Below the pieces are notes generated by a model. That model searched no databases, was not told the origin of the DNA, and was given only the letters and a program-made list of their open reading frames with translations. A stretch of DNA of 64,000 bases from Chloroflexota bacterium (GTDB lineage: Bacteria; Chloroflexota; Anaerolineae; J036; Brachytrichaceae), in assembly GCA_025354985.1 (NCBI GenBank), contig JANXLU010000085.1:62001-126000 (forward strand). The letters run 5' to 3'. Shown piece after piece: positions 17,486 through 27,329 of this stretch. A program made the position numbers and the translations under genes. The stretch's first letter is position 1. Each line of letters starts with the position of its first letter.

Positions 17486-18783
17486 GGCGATTGCACTGGT
17501 ATTGTTGTGGAGACCATTGTGCCATGCCCGGGACTAGTATACATTTGTAACATGCCGCCGATGGCCTGCGCACGCTCGTGCATGCCCATTAATCCGAAAT
17601 GTACATCCCCCTGGCCGGCTCGTTCTCCCAGTACAAAACCACAGCCATTGTCCGTTACGGTCATTGCAACGTGCGTTTCTTGAAACGCCACCAGGATCTC
17701 TACATTGGAAGCGCGAGCATGTGACTGCACATTTTGCAGAGCTTCCTGCATAATGCGGTAAAGACCGATCTCGATACTTTCCGACATACGAAAGGGTTTC
17801 CCATTTGTCTCAACCTTGCACGACAACTGCGTGTGATTCTCAAATTGCTTTGCATACCTTGCGAGACTGGGCACCAGACCCAGGGAATCAAGCATCGGAG
17901 GGCGAAGATCAAAAATCGTCTGCCGCAGTTCCTGTTCAACCTGGTGAATGATTTCGCTAGCCTGTTTGAGCGAGGTTTTGACCCCGGTGGATTCATTGCG
18001 GTTTAGGCGTTCCAAGCCACTGCGCAATTCCAGTAACGCTCCAACCAAAAGCTGATTGAGACCATCGTGAAGGTCATGGCTAATTCGTTGGCGTTCGCGC
18101 TCCTGTATGGTAACCGTCTCTGCAAGGAGCTTTTGGAGCTGGGTGGCTTTTTCCGCCAGGGCATTGGTAGCGTCGTTCAATTCCCGCGTTCGATCCCGGA
18201 CGCGCTGTTCCAAGTCTCTGGTCGCCTCAGCAAGTGCGTCGTTTAGGCGGGCATTGTTTATGGCGATTGCCACTTGCGTCGCGTAGGTCATGAGCAATTG
18301 CTCATGGCTTTCGTCATATGGACTGGATCGGTTTGCCACTCCAATCATTCCAATTGGCTTCCGCTCAACGCGTAGTGGCACACCCAGAAAGGTTAGTACG
18401 GGCGGGTGCCCGGCCGGCTGACCATAGCGACGATCGGCAACGGCATCTGCTGAGCGTACCGGTCGATCATCCAAAATAGCCTGTGCAAAAAGGCTCGGGC
18501 GAAGTGGAATCAGGTGCGAGTGCATGTAAAACTCAGTGGTTGGATTGAAACCTTGGATGGCCTTAACATCCAAAAATCGGCCATCGGACGAGTTTAACCC
18601 AATGAATCCGAATTCGGATCCGGTTAGCGCAAGGCAATGCTCCAACGCCGTGTTCAGTACCGATGGAAGATCTCGAAGCGCGGAGATTTCCAGTGCCAAG
18701 TCATAGAGCGCTCGCAGCCGGTCCTGAGGCGCACCGTAGTCAAGCGCAAAGGGAACCGTAGTCGATTCTGACGACTCGTTCAT
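17482..18783 (-). CDS. GAF-domain sensor histidine kinase (HisKA_3/NarX-like)
   Basis: 433 aa, no membrane segment, so a cytoplasmic sensor. A GAF domain spans about residues 20-170 (ALTGSEFGFIGLN... FLGVPLRVERKPIGMIGVAN). A coiled coil follows (EQRVRDRTRELNDATNALAEKA), then the HisKA_3 dimerisation and phospho-acceptor segment RISHDLHDGLNQLLVG and an HATPase with DNGCGF and GLMGMHERAQAIGG. It phosphorylates the downstream NarL-type regulator. GAF domains bind small molecules, haem or Fe-S centres; no such ligand motif is evident here. Confidence 0.93.
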   Translation of the reverse strand: MNESSESTTVPFALDYGAPQDRLRALYDLALEISALRDLPSVLNTALEHCLALTGSEFGFIGLNSSDGRFLDVKAIQGFNPTTEFYMHSHLIPLRPSLFAQAILDDRPVRSADAVADRRYGQPAGHPPVLTFLGVPLRVERKPIGMIGVANRSSPYDESHEQLLMTYATQVAIAINNARLNDALAEATRDLEQRVRDRTRELNDATNALAEKATQLQKLLAETVTIQERERQRISHDLHDGLNQLLVGALLELRSGLERLNRNESTGVKTSLKQASEIIHQVEQELRQTIFDLRPPMLDSLGLVPSLARYAKQFENHTQLSCKVETNGKPFRMSESIEIGLYRIMQEALQNVQSHARASNVEILVAFQETHVAMTVTDNGCGFVLGERAGQGDVHFGLMGMHERAQAIGGMLQMYTSPGHGTMVSTTIPVQSP

Positions 18784-18923
18784 TTCATCATTTTGTCCGC
18801 CCGATTTCGTCGGCAGCGTTTGGCGAGCGTGCTAAATCGTTCTGTGTGAACAATTTCGACGAGGCAGCTTGTGCGTGCAGACATCCAAAGTTCGCGCGCA
18901 ACCAGGGCAAGCACACGAAATAA

Positions 18924-18957
18924 TGCAGGGGATGGCGTTTGTGAGCCATCCCCTGCA
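18924..18957 (-). terminator. Intrinsic terminator after the molybdenum hydroxylase operon
   Basis: A perfect 13-bp stem (18924-18936 with 18945-18957) has an 8-base loop. Read on the minus strand it is followed by TTATTT. It lies just after the stop of the FAD subunit and ends the three-gene operon. Confidence 0.82.
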
Positions 18958-18976
18958 CAGTTATTGGTCCAATGTT

Positions 18977-19828
18977 CTAAGCCGCGCGATGAACAGCTTC
19001 GACCAATGTGCGTTCCGAGGCGACTCCAGCGAGATGGGTGCGGTATGCACCACTTGCATATCCGTCTCCCATCGGATTTTTGATGACTTGCGCCACCATT
19101 GCGGCAGCGGCTTTGATGTTTTCAGAGGTTGGAGCTTTTCCAACCAAATAAGCCTCTGCCTCGACGGCGCGTACCGGATTGACTGTCGCGCCACCAACGA
19201 CGAGCGATACACGCTTGCAGATACCTGCCTCCACGGTAACAAGCGCTGCCGCGCCCGCCACAGCATATCCAGAAGCTGGGTGAGGAATCTTATAGTAGAA
19301 ACCGCCGGTGCCACTACCATAAACTGGCATCGTTATTTCTGTAATGATGTCATTTTCCTCAAGAGCAGTTGTGAGCATGTCCTTGAAAAACGTGTCGGCG
19401 TTATAGCTCTTTCCAGAGCTTGTTTTGATCGTTGCACCAACACACGTCACAAGGGTGGGGTAGTCTGCCTGTGGATCGCTATGCGCAAGGCTGCCGCCAA
19501 TCGTGCCACGGTTTCGAACCATTTGGTCTCCGATACCAGCCGCACCTTGCGCAATGATCGCGCAATTATGCTTGACAACGTCGCTTGAAGCGACGGTAGC
19601 GTGCGTGCTGAGCGCTCCAATCTTAAGCACGCCCTCCGCCGCAGTGATGTAGTTGAGGTTAAGCCGCCCTATGTCAACCAAAGCTGAAGGAGCAGCCACG
19701 CGATACTTCATGGCGGGAACAAGGCTGTGTCCGCCTGCCAAGATTTTGGCGCCGACGTGTTTACTCAATAGCTCGGTTGCTTCTTGGGCTGTTTCCGCCC
19801 GGTAATATTCAAATGGTGCTGGGTACAT
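18977..19828 (-). CDS. Molybdenum hydroxylase FAD-binding medium subunit (CoxM/XdhB-like)
   Basis: 283 aa. The FAD-binding motifs AGGHSLVPAMKYR (residues about 33-45) and TIGGSLAHSDPQADY are those of the CoxM/XdhB medium subunit. This subunit passes electrons from the 2Fe-2S subunit to FAD and an external acceptor. It is the third gene of the small-large-medium operon, starting two bases after the large-subunit stop, and is followed by a strong terminator. Confidence 0.93.
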   Translation of the reverse strand: MYPAPFEYYRAETAQEATELLSKHVGAKILAGGHSLVPAMKYRVAAPSALVDIGRLNLNYITAAEGVLKIGALSTHATVASSDVVKHNCAIIAQGAAGIGDQMVRNRGTIGGSLAHSDPQADYPTLVTCVGATIKTSSGKSYNADTFFKDMLTTALEENDIITEITMPVYGSGTGGFYYKIPHPASGYAVAGAAALVTVEAGICKRVSLVVGGATVNPVRAVEAEAYLVGKAPTSENIKAAAAMVAQVIKNPMGDGYASGAYRTHLAGVASERTLVEAVHRAA

Positions 19829-19830
19829 GA

Positions 19831-22182
19831 TTATTTCTTATTGATTGCCGACCAGATTTTTTCGGGTGTGAGTGGCATGTCCAGGTGGCTAATATTCATG
19901 GGCGCAAGTGCATCCATGACGGCATTTGCAGCTGTTACCGTCGCTGCGATAGTGCCCATTTCTCCCGCGCCCTTTACGCCTAATGGATTGTGAGGGCTTG
20001 GCGTCACCGTTCGATCGGTGTGGATCATGGGAAAGCAGTCCGCTCGCGGCATCGCGTAATCCATGAATGTTGCAGATTGTGGCTGGCCGTCTGAATCGTA
20101 CGCACCATATTCGTATAGTGCCTGACCAATACCTTGGGCAATCCCCCCGGTGATCTGTCCTTCAACGATCATTGGATTCACCACGTTCCCCACGTCATCC
20201 ACCGCACAATACTGCTGGAGATCGACCCGGCCCGTGCCGGAATCAATTTCCACATAAGCTATGTGGCAGCTATTTGGAAATGTAAAGTTGGCCGGGTCGT
20301 AGAATGAATTTTCCTCCAAGCCCGGTTCAAGACCGTCGGGCAAGTTATGGGCGGTATAAGCAGCAAACGTCATGTCAAATGTGCCTTTGCTCTTGGCGGG
20401 AGACCCTTTCACATATGCCTTGCCGGTGGATTGGTCAAACACGATATCTTCAACAGCCGCCTCAAGCTGATGCGCGGCGATTTTGATCATTTTGGTTCGT
20501 ACTTTTTCCGCGGCTTTGACGATTGCGCTGCCTCCCACGCTTAGGCTCCGGCTGCCATAGGTGCCCATACCAAACGGCACCTTGCCAGTATCGCCATGGA
20601 CGACTTCAACATCTGCCATGGGAATGCCCAGTTCGTCGGAGATGATTTGTGCAAATGCGGTTTCATGGCCCTGACCATGCGAATGTGCTCCGGTAAACAG
20701 CGTCGCCTTTCCGGTTGGATGCATGCGAATGACCGCGCTTTCCCAAAAACCAACTGCACTTCCGAGCGCCCCAGCCACTTTTGATGGCGCCGGGCCGCTG
20801 GCCTCGATGCAACCGGCAATCCCAACGCCTGCGATTTTGCCTTCTTTACGGGCCTGATCGCGCTTGGCGATTAACTCGTGATATCCACTTGAAGCTATCG
20901 CTTTATCGAACAGTCCGTCGTAGTTTCCGCTGTCATACATCATGGCAACCGGGGTCTGATAGGGAAACTCGGACGGCTTGATAAAGTTATGGCGGCGAAA
21001 CGCAATAGGATCCATTTTCAGCTTGCGGCAGGCAAGGTCCATCAATCGTTCAACAAGATAAGCAGCTTCGGGCCGACCAGCCCCTCGATAAGCATCCACG
21101 GGCACAGTATTTGTCATTGTGGCAACCACATTGCAGTAGATACTCGGTATTTTATACAGTCCGCTTAACAGACAGACATAGAAGGCAGTTGGAATCAGTG
21201 GCGCAAACGTGCTGATATACGCACCCATGTCAGCATGGGTTTCTACGAATAGGCCCGTGATGGTGCCGTCATTCTTCAATCCCAATTTCGCCGTGCTGAC
21301 ATGGTCGCGACCCTGGCTGTCGGTTACGCTTGCCTCACTGCGGGTGGCAACCCATTTGCATGGTCGGTCTATCTTGCGGGCGATCCATGGAACGATAATT
21401 TCCTCAGGATAGTGAAATATTTTGCTTCCGAATCCACCACCGACATCAGGCGAAATGACGCGCAACTTATTTTCTGGAATTCCAAGGGTAAACGCGCTCA
21501 GCAGCAAACGGATCGGATGAGGGTTCTGCGATGTGGTCCACAGCGTCATCTCCTCCGTGTAGCGGTTCCATTGTGCAACCGCAGCACGGGTTTCCATGGC
21601 GTTTGGAATTAGACGTTGATTGGTCAAATCGAGGGTGACGACCGTATCGGATTCTGCAAGAGCCTGTTCAACCGCCGCATGGTCGCCAAGGGGCCAGGTA
21701 TACGTAATGTTGTCCGCGACCGAGTCATGAACCAGAGTCTTGTTTGAGGCGGCCGATTTAGCTCCAATGACAGCAGGTAGTTCCTCGTATTGAACTTCAA
21801 TTAGGTCGAGCGCATCCTGCGCAATATATGGTGATTCCGCGACAACTGCGGCAACCGCGTCTCCCACATGGCGAACCTTGTCTCCAACAGGTTGGATAGC
21901 CCAGCGATCTGGAACCTTAATGTTCGGCACATTCCAGCCACAGGGAAGTTTGCCCGTGCCCCCGTCAATTAAATCTTTGCCCGTAAAAACAGCGATGACG
22001 CCATTTAAAGCCTCAGCTTTGCTTGCATCAATGCTGACAATCCGTGCGTGGGCTACTGGACTGCGCTTGATGGCCACACTTGCCATTCCTGGAAGTGTGA
22101 TGTTCGTAACGTAACCACCCCGACCCTGGATAAATCTGGGATCCTCTACGCGCTTGATGGGTTGGCCAACTAGCTTTGCCAT
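19831..22182 (-). CDS. Molybdopterin-binding large subunit, form II CO dehydrogenase-like (xanthine dehydrogenase family)
   Basis: 783 aa from ATG 22182 (MAKLVGQPIKRVEDPRF), preceded by AGGAG. The open frame runs 48 bases further but overlaps the small subunit. It is an aldehyde oxidase/xanthine dehydrogenase superfamily large subunit that binds molybdopterin cytosine dinucleotide. The active-site loop is DAYRGAGRPEAAY, the form II signature, not the AYxCSFR loop of proven form I CO dehydrogenases. The C-terminal GVKGAGEMGT includes the catalytic-glutamate region. The true substrate (CO, a purine, an aldehyde or an N-heterocycle) cannot be fixed from sequence. No maturation genes (coxD/E/F) are in the window. 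Confidence 0.93.
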   Translation of the reverse strand: MAKLVGQPIKRVEDPRFIQGRGGYVTNITLPGMASVAIKRSPVAHARIVSIDASKAEALNGVIAVFTGKDLIDGGTGKLPCGWNVPNIKVPDRWAIQPVGDKVRHVGDAVAAVVAESPYIAQDALDLIEVQYEELPAVIGAKSAASNKTLVHDSVADNITYTWPLGDHAAVEQALAESDTVVTLDLTNQRLIPNAMETRAAVAQWNRYTEEMTLWTTSQNPHPIRLLLSAFTLGIPENKLRVISPDVGGGFGSKIFHYPEEIIVPWIARKIDRPCKWVATRSEASVTDSQGRDHVSTAKLGLKNDGTITGLFVETHADMGAYISTFAPLIPTAFYVCLLSGLYKIPSIYCNVVATMTNTVPVDAYRGAGRPEAAYLVERLMDLACRKLKMDPIAFRRHNFIKPSEFPYQTPVAMMYDSGNYDGLFDKAIASSGYHELIAKRDQARKEGKIAGVGIAGCIEASGPAPSKVAGALGSAVGFWESAVIRMHPTGKATLFTGAHSHGQGHETAFAQIISDELGIPMADVEVVHGDTGKVPFGMGTYGSRSLSVGGSAIVKAAEKVRTKMIKIAAHQLEAAVEDIVFDQSTGKAYVKGSPAKSKGTFDMTFAAYTAHNLPDGLEPGLEENSFYDPANFTFPNSCHIAYVEIDSGTGRVDLQQYCAVDDVGNVVNPMIVEGQITGGIAQGIGQALYEYGAYDSDGQPQSATFMDYAMPRADCFPMIHTDRTVTPSPHNPLGVKGAGEMGTIAATVTAANAVMDALAPMNISHLDMPLTPEKIWSAINKK

Positions 22183-22183
22183 T

Positions 22184-22684
22184 TTAGTGTTGCTCCTGCA
22201 TGTGCTGATGATGCTCGTGATGTAGTTCATCCCGGGCTTGCATGGCAGCTTTTACGATATTTTGATAACCGGTGCAGCGGCAAATGTTCCCTTCCAGTTG
22301 GTGTCGAATTTCCAATTCTGATGCATTTGGATGCTGGGCAAGCATATAGCTGATGCTCATGATCATGCCTGGTGTACAAAATCCGCATTGCAATCCATGC
22401 TGGTCCCAAAATGCCTGTTGCACCGGATGCAGTTTGCCATTGACGGCCATGCCTTCGATCGTCGTGATCACCGTACCATGCGCTTGAACTGCGAGCACTG
22501 TGCAGCTCTTTACAGCCATGCCATCCATGTGGATTGTGCATGCGCCACACTGGCTGCTGTCGCACCCAATGTTGGTGCCAGTAAGCCCCAAGTCTTCTCG
22601 CAGAAACGATGCCAGCAATGTTCGTGGCTCAACTTCACGGGTGTAATTTTTCCCGTTTACGGTTATCGATACCCATTGACCCAT
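22184..22684 (-). CDS. Molybdenum hydroxylase 2Fe-2S small subunit (CoxS-like)
   Basis: 166 aa from ATG 22684 ([14 protein letters not shown]), which follows an AAGGAGT site. The upstream extension is unmatched sequence. The plant-type 2Fe-2S cluster motif is [16 protein letters not shown]. The second, helical cluster domain has CGFCTPGM and CRCTGYQNI. It moves electrons from the molybdenum centre to the FAD subunit. It is the first gene of the operon and is divergent from rpsR. The last residues are unusually His/Gln-rich ([12 protein letters not shown]). Confidence 0.94.
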   Translation of the reverse strand: MGQWVSITVNGKNYTREVEPRTLLASFLREDLGLTGTNIGCDSSQCGACTIHMDGMAVKSCTVLAVQAHGTVITTIEGMAVNGKLHPVQQAFWDQHGLQCGFCTPGMIMSISYMLAQHPNASELEIRHQLEGNICRCTGYQNIVKAAMQARDELHHEHHQHMQEQH

Positions 22685-22892
22685 TTGTTTTTGACTCCTT
22701 GTTGCGTATTCGCCCAATAGAAACACTGGAATGATAGACATCAGGGCTTGAAAACAATGGTCAAGCATTGATGCACTCATTGGAAGTGTATTCGCGAGTT
22801 CAACATTGTCAAGTTGTCGGACGAATGAGTGGGTGTATGTTAAAATCATGGGCTTCATTTTTCAGAAGCAACTAAAGGTTCAAGGAGAAATA

Positions 22893-23228
22893 GTGGAAGA
22901 CAACATCCCAAGCGCAGTCGGCGGAGACGCCGGTCGAGCGCCGCTGCGGAAGCCGGCCATGCGCCGTAATCGCAGCGATGGTAACGCCAGCAGCTACTCG
23001 TCCAAGAATGACGTCAAGGTCAAGAAGCTGGATGAGTTTGCAACGACTGGAACAATTCCAGATTACAAGGATTACGAGCGGCTTAGGCGCTTTGTAAATC
23101 AGCAGGGCAAGATCATGCCGCGCAGGCGCACAGGTCTTACCGCGAAGAATCAACGCCTGCTCGCATCAGCGATCAAGCGCGCGCGACATCTGGCGCTCTT
23201 GCCAATGCCGGGCGCACCCAGGCCCTAA
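22893..23228 (+). CDS. rpsR: 30S ribosomal protein S18
   Basis: 111 aa from a GTG at 22893, five bases after AAGGAGA. The longer frame upstream has no ribosome binding site. The conserved core [24 protein letters not shown], then [15 protein letters not shown] and [15 protein letters not shown], is typical S18, which binds the 16S rRNA platform beside S6. The N-terminal extension of about 45 residues (basic, Ser/Gly-rich) is longer than in E. coli S18. It is followed by rpmG after 14 bases. S18 more often neighbours rpsF and ssb, which are not here. Confidence 0.95.
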   Translation: MEDNIPSAVGGDAGRAPLRKPAMRRNRSDGNASSYSSKNDVKVKKLDEFATTGTIPDYKDYERLRRFVNQQGKIMPRRRTGLTAKNQRLLASAIKRARHLALLPMPGAPRP

Positions 23229-23242
23229 GCCAAAGGAGCACG

Positions 23243-23407
23243 ATGGCCAAGAAAAAGGGAAATCGCATTCACATCCGCATGAAGAGCAGCGAAAGCGGCC
23301 ACTTTTATCTTACTGAAAAGAACCGCAAGAACGACCAAAACAGGCTTGAACTGACGCGGTATGATCCGGTTTTGCGCAAGCACGTGAAGTACAAAGAAGA
23401 GAAATAG
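23243..23407 (+). CDS. rpmG: 50S ribosomal protein L33
   Basis: 54 aa, starting at the ATG at 23243 after CAAAGGAGCACG. The sequence [19 protein letters not shown], then [11 protein letters not shown] and [20 protein letters not shown], is clearly L33. It has no CxxC pairs, so this is the zinc-independent (C-minus) form. It is cotranscribed with rpsR and ends just before a long perfect inverted repeat. It is easy to miss because of its length. Confidence 0.95.
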   Translation: MAKKKGNRIHIRMKSSESGHFYLTEKNRKNDQNRLELTRYDPVLRKHVKYKEEK

Positions 23408-23423
23408 CTTTCTTTGTTGACGA

Positions 23424-23478
23424 ACGCAAAAGAAAACAACCCTGCGACCATTGATCGCAGGGTTGTTTTCTTTTGCGT
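23424..23478. terminator. Bidirectional terminator between rpmG and the aldo/keto reductase
   Basis: Perfect 24-bp inverted repeat (23424-23447 with 23455-23478) with a 7-base loop. The GC-rich inner stem (CCCTGCGA/TCGCAGGG) is flanked on each strand by a T-rich run (TTGTTTTCTTTT), so it can stop transcription from both convergent genes. Confidence 0.88.
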
Positions 23479-23488
23479 ACTGATGAGT

Positions 23489-24466
23489 CTAGTAACCCAA
23501 CACAGGGTGGGGCACGTATGGGCCTTCGAGTTCGGCAATTTCACTACTGGAAAGGGTAACGTCTTCGGCTGCCAGCGCCTCATCCAACTGGTACATCTTG
23601 CTTGCTCCAACGATGGGAGAGGTGATACCAGGTTTATGCAGCATCCATGCAAGCGCGATTTGTGCATTTGAAATGCCGCGCGCAAGGGCCAGTTTTCGCA
23701 CGACATCAAGCACCCTGAAGTCACCATCAGCGAAGTAAAGTTGGTTCGCGAATGGATCACTCATGCTGCGTACTGTGTCGCCGGTTTTGTTGGCAGCACG
23801 GTTGCCGGCCAAAAATCCACGTGCCAGCGGGCTCCATGGAATTAGCCCGACGCCAGTTGCCCGGCAGTATGGGATCATTTCGCGTTCTTCTTCCCGGTAG
23901 ACGAGATTGTAGTGGTTCTGCATGCTCACGAATTGTGTCCAGCCATGCCGTTGCGAAACGGATTGAGCTTGAACGAACTGCCAGGCAGCCATGCTGCTTG
24001 CGCCAATGTAAAGCGCCTTGCCGGCTCGCACAACGTCATGCAGCGCCTCCATTGTCTCTTCAATCGGAACGTTCGAATCGTATCGATGAATTTGATACAA
24101 ATCGACATAGTCCGTGCCAAGACGTTTCAAGGAGTTGTCAATGGACTGAAGGATATGTTTTCTGCTCAGCCCGCGATCATTTGGATCATCGCTTAGTGCC
24201 CCATTTACCTTTGTGGCAATTACCAGATTCTCTCGTTTGCCAAACTCGCGGAGCAGGCGGCCCGTGATTATTTCGCTTTCACCCAAGGAGTAAACATCAG
24301 CAGTGTCAAAGAAATTGATGCCAGCTTCAAGCGCGCGTTTAACGAATGGACGCGCATCAACTTCGGGCAGCACCCATTCACGCCACGATTTTGAACCGTA
24401 GGTCATCATGCCCAGGCAAATTCGCGATACCTTTAATCCCGTAGTCCCAAGGTTTACATATTTCAT
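23489..24466 (-). CDS. Aldo/keto reductase
   Basis: 325 aa TIM-barrel NADP(H)-dependent oxidoreductase. The catalytic tetrad is visible: Asp and Tyr in FFDTADVYSLGESE, Lys in LVIATKVNG and His in LYQIHRYD. The NADP-binding C-terminal part has IPWSPLARGFLAG and GISNAQIALAWML. It resembles the YajO/PhdA-like subgroup of bacterial reductases for aldehydes and sugars. It starts two bases after the gyrA stop, so it is transcribed with gyrA. The physiological substrate is unknown. Confidence 0.93.
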   Translation of the reverse strand: MKYVNLGTTGLKVSRICLGMMTYGSKSWREWVLPEVDARPFVKRALEAGINFFDTADVYSLGESEIITGRLLREFGKRENLVIATKVNGALSDDPNDRGLSRKHILQSIDNSLKRLGTDYVDLYQIHRYDSNVPIEETMEALHDVVRAGKALYIGASSMAAWQFVQAQSVSQRHGWTQFVSMQNHYNLVYREEEREMIPYCRATGVGLIPWSPLARGFLAGNRAANKTGDTVRSMSDPFANQLYFADGDFRVLDVVRKLALARGISNAQIALAWMLHKPGITSPIVGASKMYQLDEALAAEDVTLSSSEIAELEGPYVPHPVLGY

Positions 24467-24468
24467 GG

Positions 24469-27255
24469 CTATTGCTCCTGTAGTCTGGCGACCGCCGCAA
24501 CAACATCGGTGTCTCGCAGGTTAATGAGGCGGGAACCGCGCGCAGCACGGCCGCTTTTTGGAATATCCTTTACATGTGCGCGCAGGACGGTTCCGGCCGC
24601 ACTCATTACCGTTATTTGCTCACTGTCATGCACAACCCGCGCGGCAACCAGGCGACCCGTCACATCCAGTGCGCCTGTCATTGTGCGCATACCACTTCCG
24701 CCACGCCCCTTTGATCCGTATTCCGACAGTTCGGTACACTTGCCGAATCCCTTTTCGGTAACAACGAGCAGGTAACCATTTGGTTCAACCGTTTCCATGC
24801 CGGCGATGTAGTCGCCCTCTTTTTTGAGCTTCATGGCGCGCACTCCGCTTGCTGTTCTACCCATCAAACGTACTAGTGTCTCATCGAACCGTAGTGCCTG
24901 CCCTTGCGCGGTAACGATCAAAACTTCACCGGCGCCGGAAGTAAGGCGAACATAGTTAAGGTCGTCGCCATCCGCGATAGACATGGCCAGGAGACCGCTC
25001 TGGCGAATATTGGAAAACGCACTTAGTGCAACGCGTTTAATTTTCCCACGCGTTGTGCACATTGCTATGGTCGGTCTGGACTCAACCGGGTGGCTCACTT
25101 CTGGACTGGAATCCACTGCGAGCGCCGGCTCGTCCTGATCCGTTACAAGTATGCTGTCGGAATCCGGCAAATCATCCTCGACAGATACCAGACCTTCATC
25201 GGCAGTGTCAATTGGCAGGGTGACGTCTTCAACAGGGTCAGCAGGCGCATCCGCAGTATCGCTGTCGTCCGCATGGGATGCCGCTGCGGCGGCCATGGTT
25301 GCTTTGGGAATGGAGATCGCCGCGGTAACACGCTCACCTTCCATTAGTGAGATGATATTGCTTAGGAAGACACCCTTGGCGTCGCGGTTGGCTTCGGGAA
25401 GCTGATACGCGCGAACTGCATAGACCCGGCCCTTATTCGTGAAGAAAAGGACGGTGTCATGCGTTCGTGCCGAGAACAAATACATGATTTCGTCCTGCTC
25501 CTTGGTCGCCATACCGCTTACGCCGCGACCTCCACGTGCTTGAGCCTTGTATTGTTCCAGTGGCGTTTGTTTGATGTAACCACGCTGTGTGAGGCTGACC
25601 AGAACAACCTTGTCCTGAATTAGTTCCTCTTCGTCAAAGCTCTCGCGTTCGTCAAGAATGATCTTTGTGCGGCGGGCATCCGCGTATTTCTCGCGCAGTC
25701 TCAATATGTCTTCACGGATCAGCGCCAACATTTTTTCGGCATGGGCAAGCAAATCCAGGAGATAGGCAATGGTTTTCATTACCTCGGCATATTCGTCCTC
25801 CAAGCGCTGGCGTTCCAAGGCGGCCAACCTGCGAAGCTGCAGATCCAAAATCGCCTGTGTTTGAACATCACTGAGGCCAAATCGTGTCATTAGTGCAGAT
25901 TTGGCGGCCTCGGCGCTCTCTGCCGTTCGAATGATCCGAATGACCTCATCCAGAAATTGAATGGCGATGCGCAGACCTTCGAGGATGTGCGCGCGCGCAC
26001 GTGCGCGTGCCAGTTCCCATTCGCTTCGCCGGCGTATGACTTCCCGGCGATGGTCGATGAAAATTGTCAGGGCCTTCTTAAGCCCGAGCAGCCGCGGCTG
26101 GCCATCGACCAACGCGAGTGTTTGTACGCCAAACGTGCTTTGCAGCGCGGAATATTTATACAGTCGGTTGAGCACACGATTTGGCTGTGCGCCGCGCCGC
26201 AGTTCAATCACCGCGCGCATGCCTGTGCGATCGCTTTCGTCGCGAATATCTGTGATGCCTTCGATACGCTCGTCGCGTACCAACTCTGCAATGCGCTCGA
26301 TCAACATCGACTTATTGACTTGGTAGGGGAGTTCTGTCAGAACGATTTGGAACCGTTCACCCTTGCTTCGGGGCATTTCCTCAACTTCCGCCACGCCCCG
26401 CATAACTACGCGTCCGCGACCGGTCGCATAAGCAGAATGAATGCCCTCGCGACCGATAATTTGCCCGCCGGTTGGAAAGTCGGGCCCGGGAATTAGTTCC
26501 ATCAGGCGCTCGGGCGAACCCTCGTCAAAACCGGTATCTGGTTTCCACGCATCTATGAGGTAGACGATCCCGTCGCACAGCTCGCCAAGGTTATGGGGCG
26601 GAATATTGGTCGCCATGCCGACCGCAATGCCACTTGCACCATTTAAGAGCAGATTCGGGAGTGCGCTTGGAAGCACGGTTGGCTCCTGGGTCGTGCCGTC
26701 ATAGTTATCCTGCCAGTCGACAGTATCACGTTCAAGGTCCGTAAGTAACTCTTCGGCTACCCGGCTCAGCCGTACTTCGGTGTAGCGCATTGCCGCGGGC
26801 GGGTCGCCGTCAACACTGCCGAAGTTACCTTGACCGTCGACCAGCAGATACCGTTGGGAGAAGTCCTGCGCCATGCGCACCATGGCGTCATAGACACTCT
26901 GGTCACCGTGCGGGTGGTACTTTCCCAATACGTCGCCCACTACACGTGCGCTTTTCCGATAGGGTGCCGATGCGCGCGCACCTGAATCGTGCATGACATA
27001 TAGGATTCTTCGTTGAACAGGCTTTAGACCATCACGCGAGTCAGGTAGTGCGCGTGCAACGATCACGCTCATGGCGTAATCAAGATACGCCGTGCGCATT
27101 TCCTTGTCGATGTCTATTGGGCGAATTAAGCCAAAAGGTGATGCGGTCGCCGGTGGCTGAACTGGTGGCTCATTGTTTCCGCTTTCATTCAATTCGGCGA
27201 CAGGAATTTCCGTGTCGTCGGGCGGGCTGTCGCCGCCAAATTCGTCTAAATCCAT
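24469..27255 (-). CDS. gyrA: DNA gyrase subunit A
   Basis: 928 aa. It breaks and rejoins DNA in the A2B2 gyrase that introduces negative supercoils. The catalytic Tyr lies in [10 protein letters not shown], with the quinolone region [20 protein letters not shown] upstream of it. The residue at E. coli position 83 is Gln rather than Ser. The GyrA box QARGGRG is present, which separates it from ParC. The C-terminal propeller is interrupted by a strongly acidic insert at roughly residues 653-727 (rich in Asp, Ala, Pro, Ser), which is unusual. The N-terminus also has about 45 extra acidic/Pro-rich residues. A TATAAT at 27309-27314 is a likely promoter. Confidence 0.96.
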   Translation of the reverse strand: MDLDEFGGDSPPDDTEIPVAELNESGNNEPPVQPPATASPFGLIRPIDIDKEMRTAYLDYAMSVIVARALPDSRDGLKPVQRRILYVMHDSGARASAPYRKSARVVGDVLGKYHPHGDQSVYDAMVRMAQDFSQRYLLVDGQGNFGSVDGDPPAAMRYTEVRLSRVAEELLTDLERDTVDWQDNYDGTTQEPTVLPSALPNLLLNGASGIAVGMATNIPPHNLGELCDGIVYLIDAWKPDTGFDEGSPERLMELIPGPDFPTGGQIIGREGIHSAYATGRGRVVMRGVAEVEEMPRSKGERFQIVLTELPYQVNKSMLIERIAELVRDERIEGITDIRDESDRTGMRAVIELRRGAQPNRVLNRLYKYSALQSTFGVQTLALVDGQPRLLGLKKALTIFIDHRREVIRRRSEWELARARARAHILEGLRIAIQFLDEVIRIIRTAESAEAAKSALMTRFGLSDVQTQAILDLQLRRLAALERQRLEDEYAEVMKTIAYLLDLLAHAEKMLALIREDILRLREKYADARRTKIILDERESFDEEELIQDKVVLVSLTQRGYIKQTPLEQYKAQARGGRGVSGMATKEQDEIMYLFSARTHDTVLFFTNKGRVYAVRAYQLPEANRDAKGVFLSNIISLMEGERVTAAISIPKATMAAAAASHADDSDTADAPADPVEDVTLPIDTADEGLVSVEDDLPDSDSILVTDQDEPALAVDSSPEVSHPVESRPTIAMCTTRGKIKRVALSAFSNIRQSGLLAMSIADGDDLNYVRLTSGAGEVLIVTAQGQALRFDETLVRLMGRTASGVRAMKLKKEGDYIAGMETVEPNGYLLVVTEKGFGKCTELSEYGSKGRGGSGMRTMTGALDVTGRLVAARVVHDSEQITVMSAAGTVLRAHVKDIPKSGRAARGSRLINLRDTDVVAAVARLQEQ

Positions 27256-27308
27256 GTGGTTTTCGATGCTCCAAAAATGCGTCGTAATAGCGCATTTCTT
27301 AAGACTAA

Positions 27309-27314
27309 ATTATA
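27309..27314 (-). promoter_or_regulatory. -10 element upstream of gyrA
   Basis: A consensus TATAAT on the minus strand lies about 50 bases before the gyrA start. No good -35 is visible at 16-18 bases. The implied leader of about 47 bases is long compared with the leaderless genes of this window. Confidence 0.45.
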
Positions 27315-27329
27315 CTTCGACAGTTACGG

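Noticed and set aside
19831-22684. Annotation as canonical CO dehydrogenase (coxSL)
   Set aside because: The active-site loop is AYRGAGR, not AYxCSFR, and maturation genes are absent.
22806-22892. N-terminal extension of S18 starting at 22806
   Set aside because: The GTG at 22893 has a perfect AAGGAGA site. The extra residues are unlike any S18 and lie in the promoter region.
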